Assembly: GCA_036741775.1 (NCBI GenBank)
Contig: DAINRQ010000026.1
Coordinates: 4,482 to 68,481 of the forward strand
Direction of reading: 5' to 3'
Source: JAJKIV01 sp036741775
GTDB lineage: Bacteria; Gemmatimonadota; Gemmatimonadetes; Gemmatimonadales; Gemmatimonadaceae
DNA length: 64,000 nucleotides
Positions 26,467 through 34,676 of the stretch are shown in pieces (the stretch's first letter is position 1; the number at the start of each line of letters is the position of its first letter). The translations under genes and the position numbers were made by a program. The notes under the pieces are model-generated. The model was not told where the DNA came from. It worked only from the letters and a program-made list of their open reading frames with translations, and ran no database searches.

Positions 26467-27558
26467 ATGTTCACGCTGTTGGATGTACAAGCGCTCATGC
26501 GCGACCTCGCCGCGACGAAGGTGCTCTCGGTCTATGTCGAGACCCGAGCCACCGATCCGGCGATGCGCGACGCCTGGCGCAGCGCGCTTTCCACCGCGCT
26601 CCGCGACCTCGCCACGAGCCTCCCCGAGCACGAGCATCCTGAGTTCGAGCGAGCCAGGGCGGCCCTGGAAGACTTGGTGCCTCGGCGCGATAGCGTCCCG
26701 GGTGGCGAGGGGTGGGTGGCGTTTGTCACAGCCACCGGAGCGCGGCACGCGGCCGATGTACCGACGCCGTCCCCGACGCTCGTAGCGTGGCGCGAGGGAC
26801 CGGTCATCGCGCCCTACATGCGCATGCTCAAGGAGCATCGTCCCGTCATCGTCGCGCTGGTCGATTCTCGCTCCGCGCGGCTCTACCGCTACGCGTGGGG
26901 AATGCTGGAAGAGCTTCCCGAGATGGCGCTCTCGGGCGACGAGCATCCCGCCCCTGGCACCGTGCGCGGCCCGGGGCGCCGCGGCAAGGCGTTCCCCGCG
27001 CCACGGTCTGCTACGGGCACCGAGCGGGCGAGCCGTCGGAAGGAAGCCGCCTTCGAGAGCCTCGCCGCGGAGCTCGCCGCTCGTCTGACGGGGCTGGCCG
27101 GCGAGGATGGGTGGATCCTCATCGGCGGGACGCGAGAGTGGGCCCGGCTCGCCGGCGAGGCGTTGCCGACTCACCTCACGGCTCGCGCCACAGTTTCGAC
27201 TGCGCTCGACCAGGACGCGACGGCGGTCGAGATCACGGAGGCGGCGCAGCACGCGGCCACGGCGCTGCGCGCTGCACATGGGCAGGAGCTCCTGAACTCC
27301 CTCCTCGAGAACGCCGGCACGCCCGGTCGCGCCGCGACTGGCGTGCCGGCTGTCCAGCGTGCGTTGCGAGGGCGAGCGGTCGATCTGCTGGTGTTGTCGC
27401 CGACATTCGTGCGTGGCGAAGCGGATGAGGCCGAGGACGCCGTGCGTTCAGCGCTGCTGCATGGCGCGGAGGTGGAGGTGCTTTCGGGCGATGCGGCCGA
27501 GCGGCTGGATCAGACGGCGAATGGCGTCGGGGCGCGGCTTCGCTTCGCGATGGGGTGA
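26467..27558 (+). CDS. baeRF-type (bacterial archaeo-eukaryotic release factor-like) protein
   Basis: A 363-residue protein with the layout of the bacterial eRF1-like family. An N-terminal region has FTLLDVQALMRDLAATKVLSVYVETR, then RPVIVALVDSRSARLYRYAWG, typical of the middle domain, then a helix-rich segment and a C-terminal pelota-like part with VDLLVLSPTFVRG and GAEVEVLSGDAAERL. Family members have been proposed to act on stalled ribosomes, and a mycobacterial relative belongs to the dormancy regulon. The start is an ATG at 26467 with GGAGGG 6 bases upstream. In-frame sequence further upstream has no family similarity. Confidence 0.85.
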   Translation: MFTLLDVQALMRDLAATKVLSVYVETRATDPAMRDAWRSALSTALRDLATSLPEHEHPEFERARAALEDLVPRRDSVPGGEGWVAFVTATGARHAADVPTPSPTLVAWREGPVIAPYMRMLKEHRPVIVALVDSRSARLYRYAWGMLEELPEMALSGDEHPAPGTVRGPGRRGKAFPAPRSATGTERASRRKEAAFESLAAELAARLTGLAGEDGWILIGGTREWARLAGEALPTHLTARATVSTALDQDATAVEITEAAQHAATALRAAHGQELLNSLLENAGTPGRAATGVPAVQRALRGRAVDLLVLSPTFVRGEADEAEDAVRSALLHGAEVEVLSGDAAERLDQTANGVGARLRFAMG

Positions 27559-27583
27559 CGAAGTAGCGGCGGCTCTCAGTTCA

Positions 27584-28495
27584 TCACCCGTGCGCGTCGG
27601 CAGGCGGCGCGATCAGGACAGGGCAACGCGCGCCGCGCAGGAGGCTCGTCGAGACGCTACCGGTGAGATGCCACTCGATCCACGGCGCCGTCTGCGATCC
27701 GGCGGCAATGAGCTCGAAGGCACCGCGGGCGGCGATCTCCAGGAGATGCGTGGACGGGTCGCCGCGCACGAACACCGTCTCGACATCCACCTCGCCCGGG
27801 ATGCGTAGCTCACCGGCGAGTTGCTCGAACAGCCCGGCGACGCCACGGTCGTAGATCTGCTCCCACCCCTCCTTCCCCATCTCGCGGAAGTTCACATCCG
27901 GCGCGACGTGCGCGAGCGTGACGGTGCCGCCGCCGTCGAGCGCGAGGACGGCGGCGCGGGCCGCGCGTGCGCTCGCCTCGCTAAAGTCCATCGCCACCAG
28001 CGCGCTCCGCGGGAGCAGTGCGACGTCAGGCGGGATGACGACGACGGGCACGTCTGCCGTCCGGGTCACTTGAAGCGCGGCGTCCTCTGTCGCGGGGCGG
28101 CGGGGCGCGCCGTGCGCGTCGATGCCGAGGAGAATCAACTCCGCCCGGCGCTCGCGCGCGATGCGCGCAATGACAGGCGCAGGGCTACCGCTCTCCGCGC
28201 TGACGCTGAAGTGCGCCGTCCGCCCTATGGTTTCATGCAGCCGCTGCCGAACAGCGGTGAGCTGTTGCTGCCGCCGGAGCTCCTCCCACGCGTCCCGGTC
28301 ACCCGGAGCGAAGAGCGAGGTGGGGAGCGCCAGCGGCCGGACGACGGTGACCAAGTGCGCGTTGACGCGGTCGCGGCGCGCGAGCAGTTGCGCCACGTGC
28401 AGCGCACCGTCGATGGGACTGGCATCCTCTGCGGCGACGAGGATCGGGCCGATGAGGGCGCGGCGAGTGTTCGTACCAGCACTCGCGGTACTCAC
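27584..28495 (-). CDS. Tandem universal stress protein, second copy
   Basis: 303 residues, two UspA domains (about 12-160 and 165-300). The second retains the glycine signature AGSQTAPWIEWHLTGSVSTSLL; in the first the corresponding region GIDAHGAPRRPATEDAALQV has lost the canonical GS, so only one nucleotide site may work. It faces the baeRF gene convergently with 25 bases between. Followed on the same strand (after 33 bases upstream) by CBS and HPF-like genes, all stress functions. Confidence 0.93.
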   Translation of the reverse strand: MSTASAGTNTRRALIGPILVAAEDASPIDGALHVAQLLARRDRVNAHLVTVVRPLALPTSLFAPGDRDAWEELRRQQQLTAVRQRLHETIGRTAHFSVSAESGSPAPVIARIARERRAELILLGIDAHGAPRRPATEDAALQVTRTADVPVVVIPPDVALLPRSALVAMDFSEASARAARAAVLALDGGGTVTLAHVAPDVNFREMGKEGWEQIYDRGVAGLFEQLAGELRIPGEVDVETVFVRGDPSTHLLEIAARGAFELIAAGSQTAPWIEWHLTGSVSTSLLRGARCPVLIAPPADAHG

Positions 28496-28528
28496 GGGCG
28501 CCGGCGCCGGTCGCCGTGGTGCTCGGCG

Positions 28529-28924
28529 TCAGATGCGCCCGGTGCCGACGGCGTGCGCAATGTCGGTCTGAGTAATGACGCCGACCAGCTTGCCCTGGTC
28601 CTCCACGAACAGGCGTCGGACGTCAGCATAGAGCATGTGCCTGGCGGCCTCGCGCACGTCCGCATCCGGCTGGATGACGTACGGGTCCGGCGTCATGAGG
28701 TCGCGCACCATCGTGTGCTCGAACAGTGTGGCTCGGGCCCTCGCATCCTCCGGCTCCGCGCTGGCCTGCAGCACGTCGGTGGCCGAGACCACTCCGATCA
28801 CGCGTCCCGATGGGGTCACGACCGGCAGACCGGAGACGCGCGAGTCCGCCATCGCCTGGACGAGCTCGGGAGCGTCGGGGGAGATTGTCCTTACGTCCTT
28901 CTGCATCAGGTCCGCTACTCGCAT
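28529..28924 (-). CDS. Two-CBS-domain protein
   Basis: A 131-residue stand-alone Bateman module: first CBS about 1-62 (VADLMQKDVRTISPDAPELV, then SGLPVVTPSGRVIGVVSATDVL), second about 70-128 (VRDLMTPDPYVIQPDADV, LFVEDQGKLVGVITQTDI). Such pairs bind adenosine nucleotides and regulate partner proteins. Similar proteins occur in hypoxia-induced sets such as mycobacterial Hrp1. It lies between the universal stress protein and HPF-like genes, spacing 33 and 46 bases, in one probable transcript. Confidence 0.93.
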   Translation of the reverse strand: MRVADLMQKDVRTISPDAPELVQAMADSRVSGLPVVTPSGRVIGVVSATDVLQASAEPEDARARATLFEHTMVRDLMTPDPYVIQPDADVREAARHMLYADVRRLFVEDQGKLVGVITQTDIAHAVGTGRI

Positions 28925-28970
28925 TGCAGACTCCTTGGGGATTGGATCGAAACCGCGACGCCTCTCGAGC

Positions 28971-29423
28971 TCAGTCGCGGCGGCTCCGGCTCGCGGCGGC
29001 CGACTTGATCGGGCGGGAGCGCCTGCGCTGCAGAGTGCGCCGTACCGTTCGTTCCACGCTGGCGAGGGTGCGACTGAACGCGGGCTGAAGGAGTTCGGCC
29101 TGATGCTCGGCCACTACGCTCGGGAGCTTGCTCAGGACGACCTTGATGCGGCACTGGATGTCGACGCCGCCGCGCGGGCCGTTGACGTCGCGCACCCGAA
29201 CGGTGACGCGTTCGATGGAGCGCGCGTACTTCCCGAGCTTCTCGCCGAGCTTTCGCCGGATGTGCTCACGCTCGTCGTCGTCGAGCCTGACGCCGGATAC
29301 CCGGATGTTCGCGGGTGTCTCCGGCGCGGGCGTCCGACCGGCGATTCGCTTGGCCGACCTGGGTACCCGATCCGCGAGTGGTGCTCGCTTTCCAGCGTTT
29401 GGCGTGCGGGCGCGTACGGCCAT
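28971..29423 (-). CDS. HPF/RaiA-like ribosome hibernation factor
   Basis: A 150-residue protein. The S30AE/HPF domain lies in the middle: IRVSGVRLDDDEREHIRRKL, then IERVTVRVRDVNGPRGGVDI and CRIKVVLSKLPSVV, followed by VERTVRRTL and a basic C-terminal tail. The N-terminal 35 residues are basic and low-complexity. HPF family proteins bind inactive 70S/100S ribosomes during stasis. It is the first gene of a three-gene stress set with CBS and a universal stress protein. Alternative starts near residue 30 are possible, but the long basic N-terminus may contact RNA. Confidence 0.85.
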   Translation of the reverse strand: MAVRARTPNAGKRAPLADRVPRSAKRIAGRTPAPETPANIRVSGVRLDDDEREHIRRKLGEKLGKYARSIERVTVRVRDVNGPRGGVDIQCRIKVVLSKLPSVVAEHQAELLQPAFSRTLASVERTVRRTLQRRRSRPIKSAAASRSRRD

Positions 29424-29971
29424 TCCTTACCTGGTTGTCGAAGTTCAGTACTGTCGTTGCAACAGGCGCGCCGCTGGGGACGCTACGCGGCGTGGTGACA
29501 AGAAACGCGTCCGAAGGCGCACCGTCAATCCGGGATTTCCGGAGGCACCGGCGGTGCTGGCGGGTTCGCCTGGCGGCGCAAGTCGTTAGGCCCGACTTCG
29601 TCATGCCGTTGGCCCCGTGTGTCTCGGTGGTCTGACACTGATCGCGAGCGCTGCCGCTCGTCCGCGTTGCTGCGCCCCGCGCGACGCGCCCCACAACGTC
29701 CGCCTCGCGCGCACCCACTGGCGTGGATCATGCGCGAACCAGCGCGTACGGCATCCATTATCGTGACGGGGTGAACTGAGTAACCCCGGATACATGGGAG
29801 TTGCCCAATGGAACGGCTCGCAGCGGCGTCTCGTCGGTGCCACCGGGCTGTTGGTCGTACCCCCGACACGGATGCAACGCAGAGCAGAGCGCCTCCGGGC
29901 GGCGCTTCACGACCCGCCTCGCACACCCTCGTCGAACGGCCGGGTGCGTCCAGCAACACTACGGAGGTAAC
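29424..29971. other. Gene-free stretch with possible DUF488 remnant
   Basis: No intact gene. On the minus strand near 29716-29748 the residues RTRWFAHDPRQW match RRWFAHDPRKW of the intact DUF488 protein at 32558-32929, including a 14-base identity TGCGCGAACCAGCG. This may be a leftover of a second DUF488 copy. A CGTTAGGC octamer lies at 29584-29591. The right end holds the GGAGG ribosome binding site of the next gene. Confidence 0.4.
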
Positions 29972-30511
29972 ATGGGACTGAACTTGCCCAGCGGCGAGAC
30001 ACGCGCCCATCGAACGGGTGAGCCGCGCGTTCCGCGCTGGCTGCGTCCGATTCTCGGGGTCCCGCTCGAGGTGAAATTACTCGGGGCGAACCTGATCATC
30101 GTGGGGATTGCGCTTCTGTTGATGTTCGGACCGTTCCAGCTGCAGCCCTCACGCTCGACCGATGCCTACATTGTTGTGGCGGCTCTCGTCCTCGCGGCGA
30201 CGGTGAACGTCTGGCTCGTTAGGCTCGCACTGGCGCCGCTCAAGTCGATCGAGCAGGTCGCGAAGTGGGTTTCCCAGGGTCGGCTCGGTGAGAGGGTGCC
30301 GACCTCCCTGGTGGCCGACCGCGAGCTCGCGCGACTCTCGAGAATCATCAACGAGATGCTCGACGGTCTAGCGGCCGACCGCAAGCGAATTGAGCAGCTC
30401 GCTGCGGAACTGGCTTACGAAGAAAAGCATGGCTCGGACGCCTCAGTCCGACGGGGCCCGCCGGCTGACGGAATCGTCCGCTCGGTAGTCAATACTCCTG
30501 ACGAGGGCTGA
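29972..30511 (+). CDS. Truncated membrane sensor with HAMP and coiled coil
   Basis: 179 residues: basic N-terminus, two membrane helices (about 30-50, 60-80), a HAMP domain (LAPLKSIEQVAKWVSQGRLGE, then RELARLSRIINEMLDGL), a short coiled coil and a polar C-terminus. Equivalent proteins in other bacteria continue into a histidine kinase domain of the NarL-partner type; here the chain ends about 20 residues after ADRKRIEQLAAEL. So it lacks a kinase, and the missing domain is not found downstream. The ATG at 29972 has GGAGG five bases upstream. It overlaps the convergent Mrp gene by 23 bases. Confidence 0.8.
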   Translation: MGLNLPSGETRAHRTGEPRVPRWLRPILGVPLEVKLLGANLIIVGIALLLMFGPFQLQPSRSTDAYIVVAALVLAATVNVWLVRLALAPLKSIEQVAKWVSQGRLGERVPTSLVADRELARLSRIINEMLDGLAADRKRIEQLAAELAYEEKHGSDASVRRGPPADGIVRSVVNTPDEG

Positions 30512-31577
30512 CGTCGGTCGTGCGCCAGCCGAGTCCCTCGGCAACGCGTTGCGAGATTCGATCGAACCCGGCTGCTGCCGGGGAACCACCTCGGGCGACC
30601 ACGGTCGGCGTGCCCCTGTCGCCTTCGCGCACAATCTCCGAATCGAATGGCACGTCACCGAGGAATGGGATTCCAAGCTCGGCGCTTACGGCCTGGCCTG
30701 CGCCGGTCCCGAATAGCCCGGTCATGTTCTCGACGATCCCGAGAACGGCAACCTCGAGTGCGGCGAACATCTCGACAGCCTTCCGAGCCTCGGCGATTGC
30801 GACGCGCGCGGGCTGCGATACCACCACGGCCCCCGAGAGCTCGATTGCCTGCGCCAGACTCAGTGGAACGTCTCCGGTACCTGGTGGAAGGTCGACGATC
30901 AGTACGTCGAGTGGAGGCCAGGCCACCCCGCGCGCAAACTGCTGCACCGCCTTGGCGACCATGGGGCCGCGCCAGATCGCTGGCGAACCTTCGCCGAGAA
31001 AGAACCCGAAGCTCACGAGCGGCAGCCCGTGTGCTTCGAGTGGAATGATGTGCCGCTCGGCGGTCATGCGCGCGCGTGCGGCGCCATCCTCGATCCCGAG
31101 CAGGATGGGGAGGCTCGGGCCGTAGATATCGGCGTCGAGCAGGCCCGTGCGAAGCCCGTCGCGGGCGAGCGCGAGCGCGATGTTGACGGCGACCGTGCTC
31201 TTTCCGACGCCTCCCTTTCCGGCTCCCACCGCCAGGACGTGTTTCGCCGCGGCGAGTCGGACCTGGCCTGCCCACGGATCGCCGCGGCCGCGCGGCGCGG
31301 CGGCGCGCGACGACTCGGGTCTCCGAATGACGACCTCGACGTCGCTCGCACCTAACGCCCGAAGCCGGTCGGACACGGCATCGTCGAGCTCCGTGAGCTC
31401 GGCGGATCCCGAAACGTCGATCGCCAGGTGAACTGCCACCCGACTGCCGCAGACGCTGACGTGACGAACCACGTCGGAAGTCGAAGCATCCGGACCTCGC
31501 CGCGCCTCGATGATCTCGTGAAGCGCTCGGGACACCTCATCGGCGTCGAGGCTGGCGGTCGAGGCTGGGCGCGTCAT
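30489..31577 (-). CDS. apbC: Mrp/NBP35-type iron-sulfur carrier ATPase (ApbC)
   Basis: A 362-residue P-loop ATPase. An N-terminal DUF59/MIP18-like domain (about 10-90) is followed by the ATPase domain with deviant Walker A GAGKGGVGKSTVAVN, the Mrp signature PLDVLIVDLPPGTGDV, DADIYGPSLP and a switch region GIVENMTGLFG. Members transfer Fe-S clusters to apoproteins. The usual C-terminal CxxC pair is not seen. The ATG at 31577 overlaps the upstream aldolase stop as ATGA. Long in-frame sequence upstream of 31577 encodes the antisense of the aldolase and is not counted. Confidence 0.9.
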   Translation of the reverse strand: MTRPASTASLDADEVSRALHEIIEARRGPDASTSDVVRHVSVCGSRVAVHLAIDVSGSAELTELDDAVSDRLRALGASDVEVVIRRPESSRAAAPRGRGDPWAGQVRLAAAKHVLAVGAGKGGVGKSTVAVNIALALARDGLRTGLLDADIYGPSLPILLGIEDGAARARMTAERHIIPLEAHGLPLVSFGFFLGEGSPAIWRGPMVAKAVQQFARGVAWPPLDVLIVDLPPGTGDVPLSLAQAIELSGAVVVSQPARVAIAEARKAVEMFAALEVAVLGIVENMTGLFGTGAGQAVSAELGIPFLGDVPFDSEIVREGDRGTPTVVARGGSPAAAGFDRISQRVAEGLGWRTTDVSPRQEY

Positions 31578-32503
31578 GCCACACCGACGCCGGAGCGACG
31601 GGTACGCTCGAAATTCGCTACCCATTCGCGATACCGCCGCGCGATGATCTCCGCGGCTTCCCGGCGCGTTACCTGTCCTGCGACGTACGCCCGCATGGCG
31701 TCCCAGAACGTCGTCCGCCCAATCGCGAAACCGATGAATCCGGGAACAGATGCGGCGGTCTGCAGCCAGTGCAGTACGCGATCTCGTTCGGCATTCTCCC
31801 CGAGCACGATGCAACCGACTGCATTCCGGCCGCCGTGCCGCGCCGCGGCCACGACATGCTCACAGTCCTTTCGGCGATCGAGCCCTTCGACCTTCCAGAC
31901 ATCGGGCTCGACGCCCGCATCCTGCAGCGTGCGCATGGCCTGAAGGACCAGTGCCGGACGCATGAGTCGGTCGTACGTGGTCGCGAACGCGTCAGCACGA
32001 TTCCGTTGGGTCGTTGTCGGCGGCACCAGGAGCTCGAGCATGAACCGTTGGCCGACGGCTCGACAATGATCAGAGAGCTGTCTGAGCCGGGCGGTCTGCC
32101 GCTGATTGATTTCTGCGTCGCCTTCCGGGTTGTAGCGCACCAGTGCTTTCGCGAAGGTGGGCTTGAAGGCCGCGATGTGGCTCGCGAACTCCGAGCCGTA
32201 CTCGAACTCGAACTCAGGCGAGCCGCTCCTCTCGATCGAGAGCACGGTCACGTGTCCGTTCGTTGCCGCGTCGTGCAGGATGTCGGTGCCGAACTCCTCG
32301 TCGACCACGATGCCTGCGGAGCCAGCCGGTAGCACGCGGGTGAGCGCCTGCCGGAAGCCGTCGTAGATCACTCCCTTGCTGTCGACCACTGCTGCGCGCT
32401 GGTCCGGGGTCAGCGGCGCAGCGAACTGGAACATCCCGGTCACGTACGAATGGCGATGATCGAACGGCAGCAGATATAGGGGTTGGTTGTAGCCGAGCCG
32501 CAT
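31574..32503 (-). CDS. DUF2090 aldolase (2-deoxy-5-keto-gluconate-6-phosphate aldolase-like)
   Basis: A 309-residue TIM-barrel-like protein. It opens with NQPLYLLPFDHRHSY and contains IVVDEEFGTDIL, FAKALVRYNPEGD, MLELLVPP and VWKVEGLDRRKDCE. This family is best known as the C-terminal domain of IolC fusions in inositol catabolism, where it cleaves the deoxy-keto-gluconate phosphate. Here it stands alone without other iol genes, so the physiological substrate is uncertain. The gene couples to the Mrp ATPase by a 4-base overlap. Confidence 0.88.
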   Translation of the reverse strand: MRLGYNQPLYLLPFDHRHSYVTGMFQFAAPLTPDQRAAVVDSKGVIYDGFRQALTRVLPAGSAGIVVDEEFGTDILHDAATNGHVTVLSIERSGSPEFEFEYGSEFASHIAAFKPTFAKALVRYNPEGDAEINQRQTARLRQLSDHCRAVGQRFMLELLVPPTTTQRNRADAFATTYDRLMRPALVLQAMRTLQDAGVEPDVWKVEGLDRRKDCEHVVAAARHGGRNAVGCIVLGENAERDRVLHWLQTAASVPGFIGFAIGRTTFWDAMRAYVAGQVTRREAAEIIARRYREWVANFERTRRSGVGVA

Positions 32504-32557
32504 AGGGTCTCCGTGAGTCCGAATCGGTGTCAGGTGCGAACGTTGTCAATACGATGT

Positions 32558-32929
32558 TCATCGTTCGTCCCCGAGCTTGGCGACGAGGTGATCACGCAGT
32601 ACGACCGCCGCGTTATGCTCGGTATCCCGTGCGCCGTACACGAGCGTCGTCGGCCCTTTGCGAGCGGCGGCGACCAGGGGCTCGAGGGAAGCTGGCTTCC
32701 GGCGCAGCTCGAGTCGGTATCGGCGTTGGAATTCGGACCATTTGCGGGGGTCGTGCGCGAACCAGCGTCGCAGCTCCGTGCTCGGGGCGACGTCTTTCAG
32801 CCAACCGTCCAGTGGCAAATCGGACTTCCGTATGCCACGAGGCCACAGCCGCTCGACGAGAAAACGCGCTCCGTCGTCGCGAGTGGGGGCGTCGTAGGCT
32901 CGTTTCAGCGTGATCTTCACCGCGGGCAT
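32558..32929 (-). CDS. DUF488-family protein
   Basis: A 123-residue soluble protein: ITLKRAYDAPTRDDGARFLV, then VERLWPRGIRKSDLPLDGWLKD, STELRRWFAHDPRKWSEFQ and TLVYGARDTEHNAAVVL. These are the standard DUF488 signatures. Function is unknown; the family has been suggested to bind nucleic acids or metals. The ATG at 32929 gives the normal length; a longer upstream frame is low-complexity. It lies upstream of the aldolase gene, 54 bases away, on the same strand. Confidence 0.9.
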   Translation of the reverse strand: MPAVKITLKRAYDAPTRDDGARFLVERLWPRGIRKSDLPLDGWLKDVAPSTELRRWFAHDPRKWSEFQRRYRLELRRKPASLEPLVAAARKGPTTLVYGARDTEHNAAVVLRDHLVAKLGDER

Positions 32930-33148
32930 GCGCCGACTCGTGGTCCGTGGACACTGAGCAAGGTGAGCGATGTGCCGGCTGCGCGACATGCCACGGCTGT
33001 ACCGGCATCCGCGACGGCCGTACCAGCGACAACACGGGACTCGATCGGTATGTGTTAGGGGCGACGGCGATGCATCGGGAATGCCGCCGGCCCGATGCGG
33101 TGCCGACGCCATACACGGCGGCGCTCACCGCCATCGAGGAGAGACACC

Positions 33149-33397
33149 ATGACCAGGTACCCGAATCCGTTCGCCGCCGTTATCGAGTTGATCGCCAGGG
33201 CGTTCGCGACCCTCGATGAGCGGGACAACGGCGGCTGGCGTCGCGGGTCGACCATAGCCCTTCCGCGCTCGAGGGCGCGGCGTCGGTCAAGCGCTCCAAC
33301 AGCTGCAGCGCCGCAGCCGGGGACGACCTCGCCATCCGGGAGCGCAGAGCAGCAGGCGAACCCCGTCGCGGAGCACGAGGCCACGCGACGGCGCTGA
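33149..33397 (+). CDS. Small hypothetical protein
   Basis: 82 residues: a hydrophobic N-terminal helix NPFAAVIELIARAFATLDERD, then an arginine/serine/proline-rich tail. GGAGAG lies 6 bases before the ATG at 33149, a good ribosome binding site. No family recognised. Conservation is uncertain, so this is a plausible but unproven gene. Confidence 0.5.
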   Translation: MTRYPNPFAAVIELIARAFATLDERDNGGWRRGSTIALPRSRARRRSSAPTAAAPQPGTTSPSGSAEQQANPVAEHEATRRR

Positions 33398-33539
33398 CGC
33401 ACGGGCACACGGCCGTCGTGTCGCGCCCGTGCGACCTTCGTTAGGCGGCCGCTGAACAGACCACATGCGCCGGTTGATCGGATGCCACTCGGGACGGCAG
33501 CCGGTCGACCGCACTCGTGACAACATTACTGGAGGGAAT

Positions 33540-33794
33540 ATGCCAACGTCGGCGCCGACTGCTCGCACGTCAGGACTCGTCAATGCGAGAATGGTCCTGG
33601 ACCGCAGCGGGAGACTCTGGCGCATTTCCGAGATGATGGCCGAGCAGGCCCCGGGCGCATCGCCAAAGCGGTGTCTCGTTCTGAGCAGTCAGAACCGCTA
33701 TCATCGCGTATGGTCGTATCCAGCGGACTGGATGCGCCGGAGCATCGATGAGCTCCTTCCGGTGCCGAAGGCTAAACCCCGTGCGGCATCGTAG
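33540..33794 (+). CDS. YPADW small conserved protein, paralogue of 2355-2600
   Basis: 84 residues with a GGAGGG ribosome site immediately before the ATG at 33540. After a short polar N-terminus it reads LDRSGRLWRISEMM, then RCLVLSSQNRYHRVWSYPADWMRRSIDELL and a lysine-rich end. It shares with the 2355-2600 product the strand-LVL/LVF-YPADW-acidic helix layout. Function unknown; possibly a small stand-alone DNA or protein binding domain (inference). Confidence 0.75.
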   Translation: MPTSAPTARTSGLVNARMVLDRSGRLWRISEMMAEQAPGASPKRCLVLSSQNRYHRVWSYPADWMRRSIDELLPVPKAKPRAAS

Positions 33795-33846
33795 CGCCCG
33801 GTGGTGATGGCCCACTGCGCTCGACGCAGCATGAGTCAGGACGACT

Positions 33847-33972
33847 GAACCCGCGTTCGACACCGACGGGATAGACGGTGAGTCCCAACCCGACGGCTGC
33901 GATGCTCGTGGGCCAGTTGGGACACGTCTTGTCGAGGCGGTCGTTCGCAGGCATCACGTAGCGACTGATGGC
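33847..33972 (-). pseudogene. Fragment of a glucoamylase-like (PF10091 type) gene
   Basis: About 42 codons on the minus strand read AISRYVMPANDRLD and then SIAAVGLGLTVYPVGVERGF. The second stretch is a hallmark of glycoamylase-like beta-glucanases (compare AAVGFGLTAYPIGVERG in the family). Intact members exceed 400 residues. The frame is not continued on either side, and the neighbours are the YPADW gene and the transaldolase. A remnant of a lost gene. Confidence 0.65.
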
Positions 33973-33993
33973 TTCTCCGCGCGGCGGCGCGCG

Positions 33994-34674
33994 TTAGGCT
34001 TCCGCGGCGGCGGGCGTGCGGTCTCGACCAGCCGCCTGCACCGATTCCCAGTCCTTGCGGAAACGCAGAATGCCCGTATCGGTGAGCGGGTGATGGATCA
34101 TCTCCCGCAGGATCTTGAACGGCACGGTGGCGACATGGGAACCGGCGAGCGCGGCCTCGGTCATGTGGCGAGGATGGCGGATCGACGCGGCCAGCACCTC
34201 GGCGCCCAGGTTGTGGGTCGTGACCATGGCGACGAGCTCGCGCACGACATCCATGCCGTGCTCGTTGATGTCGTCGAGGCGACCTACGAACGGTGACAGG
34301 AGCGAGGCGCCGGCCTTTGCCGCGAGTAGCCCCTGGTTGGCGCTGAAGATCAGCGTGCAGTTCGTCTTGATGCCCTCTTCGGCGAAGCGTGCGATGGCCT
34401 CCAACCCCTCCTCGCTCATCGGCACCTTCACGACGATGTTTGGAGCGAGCGTCGCGAAGTGGCGGCCCTCGCGCACCATCCCTTCGACGTCCTCGGCGAC
34501 GACCTCGGCGCTCACGGGGCCGGGCGTGATGTGGCAGATCTCCTCGAGCACGTCGTCGTAGCTTCCGCCGACTTTGGCGAACAGAGTGGGGTTAGTGGTG
34601 ACGCCATCGAGCACGCCCCAGCGCGCGGCGGTACGGATCTCATCGATCTCGGCGGTATCCAGGAAGATCTTCAT
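33994..34674 (-). CDS. Transaldolase / fructose-6-phosphate aldolase (TalC type)
   Basis: 226 residues, the short Fsa/TalC form. KIFLDTAEIDEIRTA opens the barrel; GVTTNPTL is conserved; the Schiff-base lysine is K83 in IVVKVPM; FSANQGLLAAKAGA and DTGILRFRKDWE follow. It acts in the non-oxidative pentose phosphate pathway or as an aldolase on fructose-6-phosphate. The start is 3 bases after the gap stop, so it is co-transcribed with gap. The stop codon is the TAA of a GCCTAACG octamer. Confidence 0.95.
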   Translation of the reverse strand: MKIFLDTAEIDEIRTAARWGVLDGVTTNPTLFAKVGGSYDDVLEEICHITPGPVSAEVVAEDVEGMVREGRHFATLAPNIVVKVPMSEEGLEAIARFAEEGIKTNCTLIFSANQGLLAAKAGASLLSPFVGRLDDINEHGMDVVRELVAMVTTHNLGAEVLAASIRHPRHMTEAALAGSHVATVPFKILREMIHHPLTDTGILRFRKDWESVQAAGRDRTPAAAEA

Positions 34675-34676
34675 GA

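Noticed and set aside
31578..31814. N-terminal extension of the Mrp ATPase frame
   Set aside because: It overlaps the aldolase gene; the family start lies at 31577 with an ATGA overlap.
32947..33219. Cysteine-rich small open frame (CAGCATCHGC)
   Set aside because: It overlaps the ribosome site and start of the next gene, has no family pattern after the cysteines and no ribosome site of its own.
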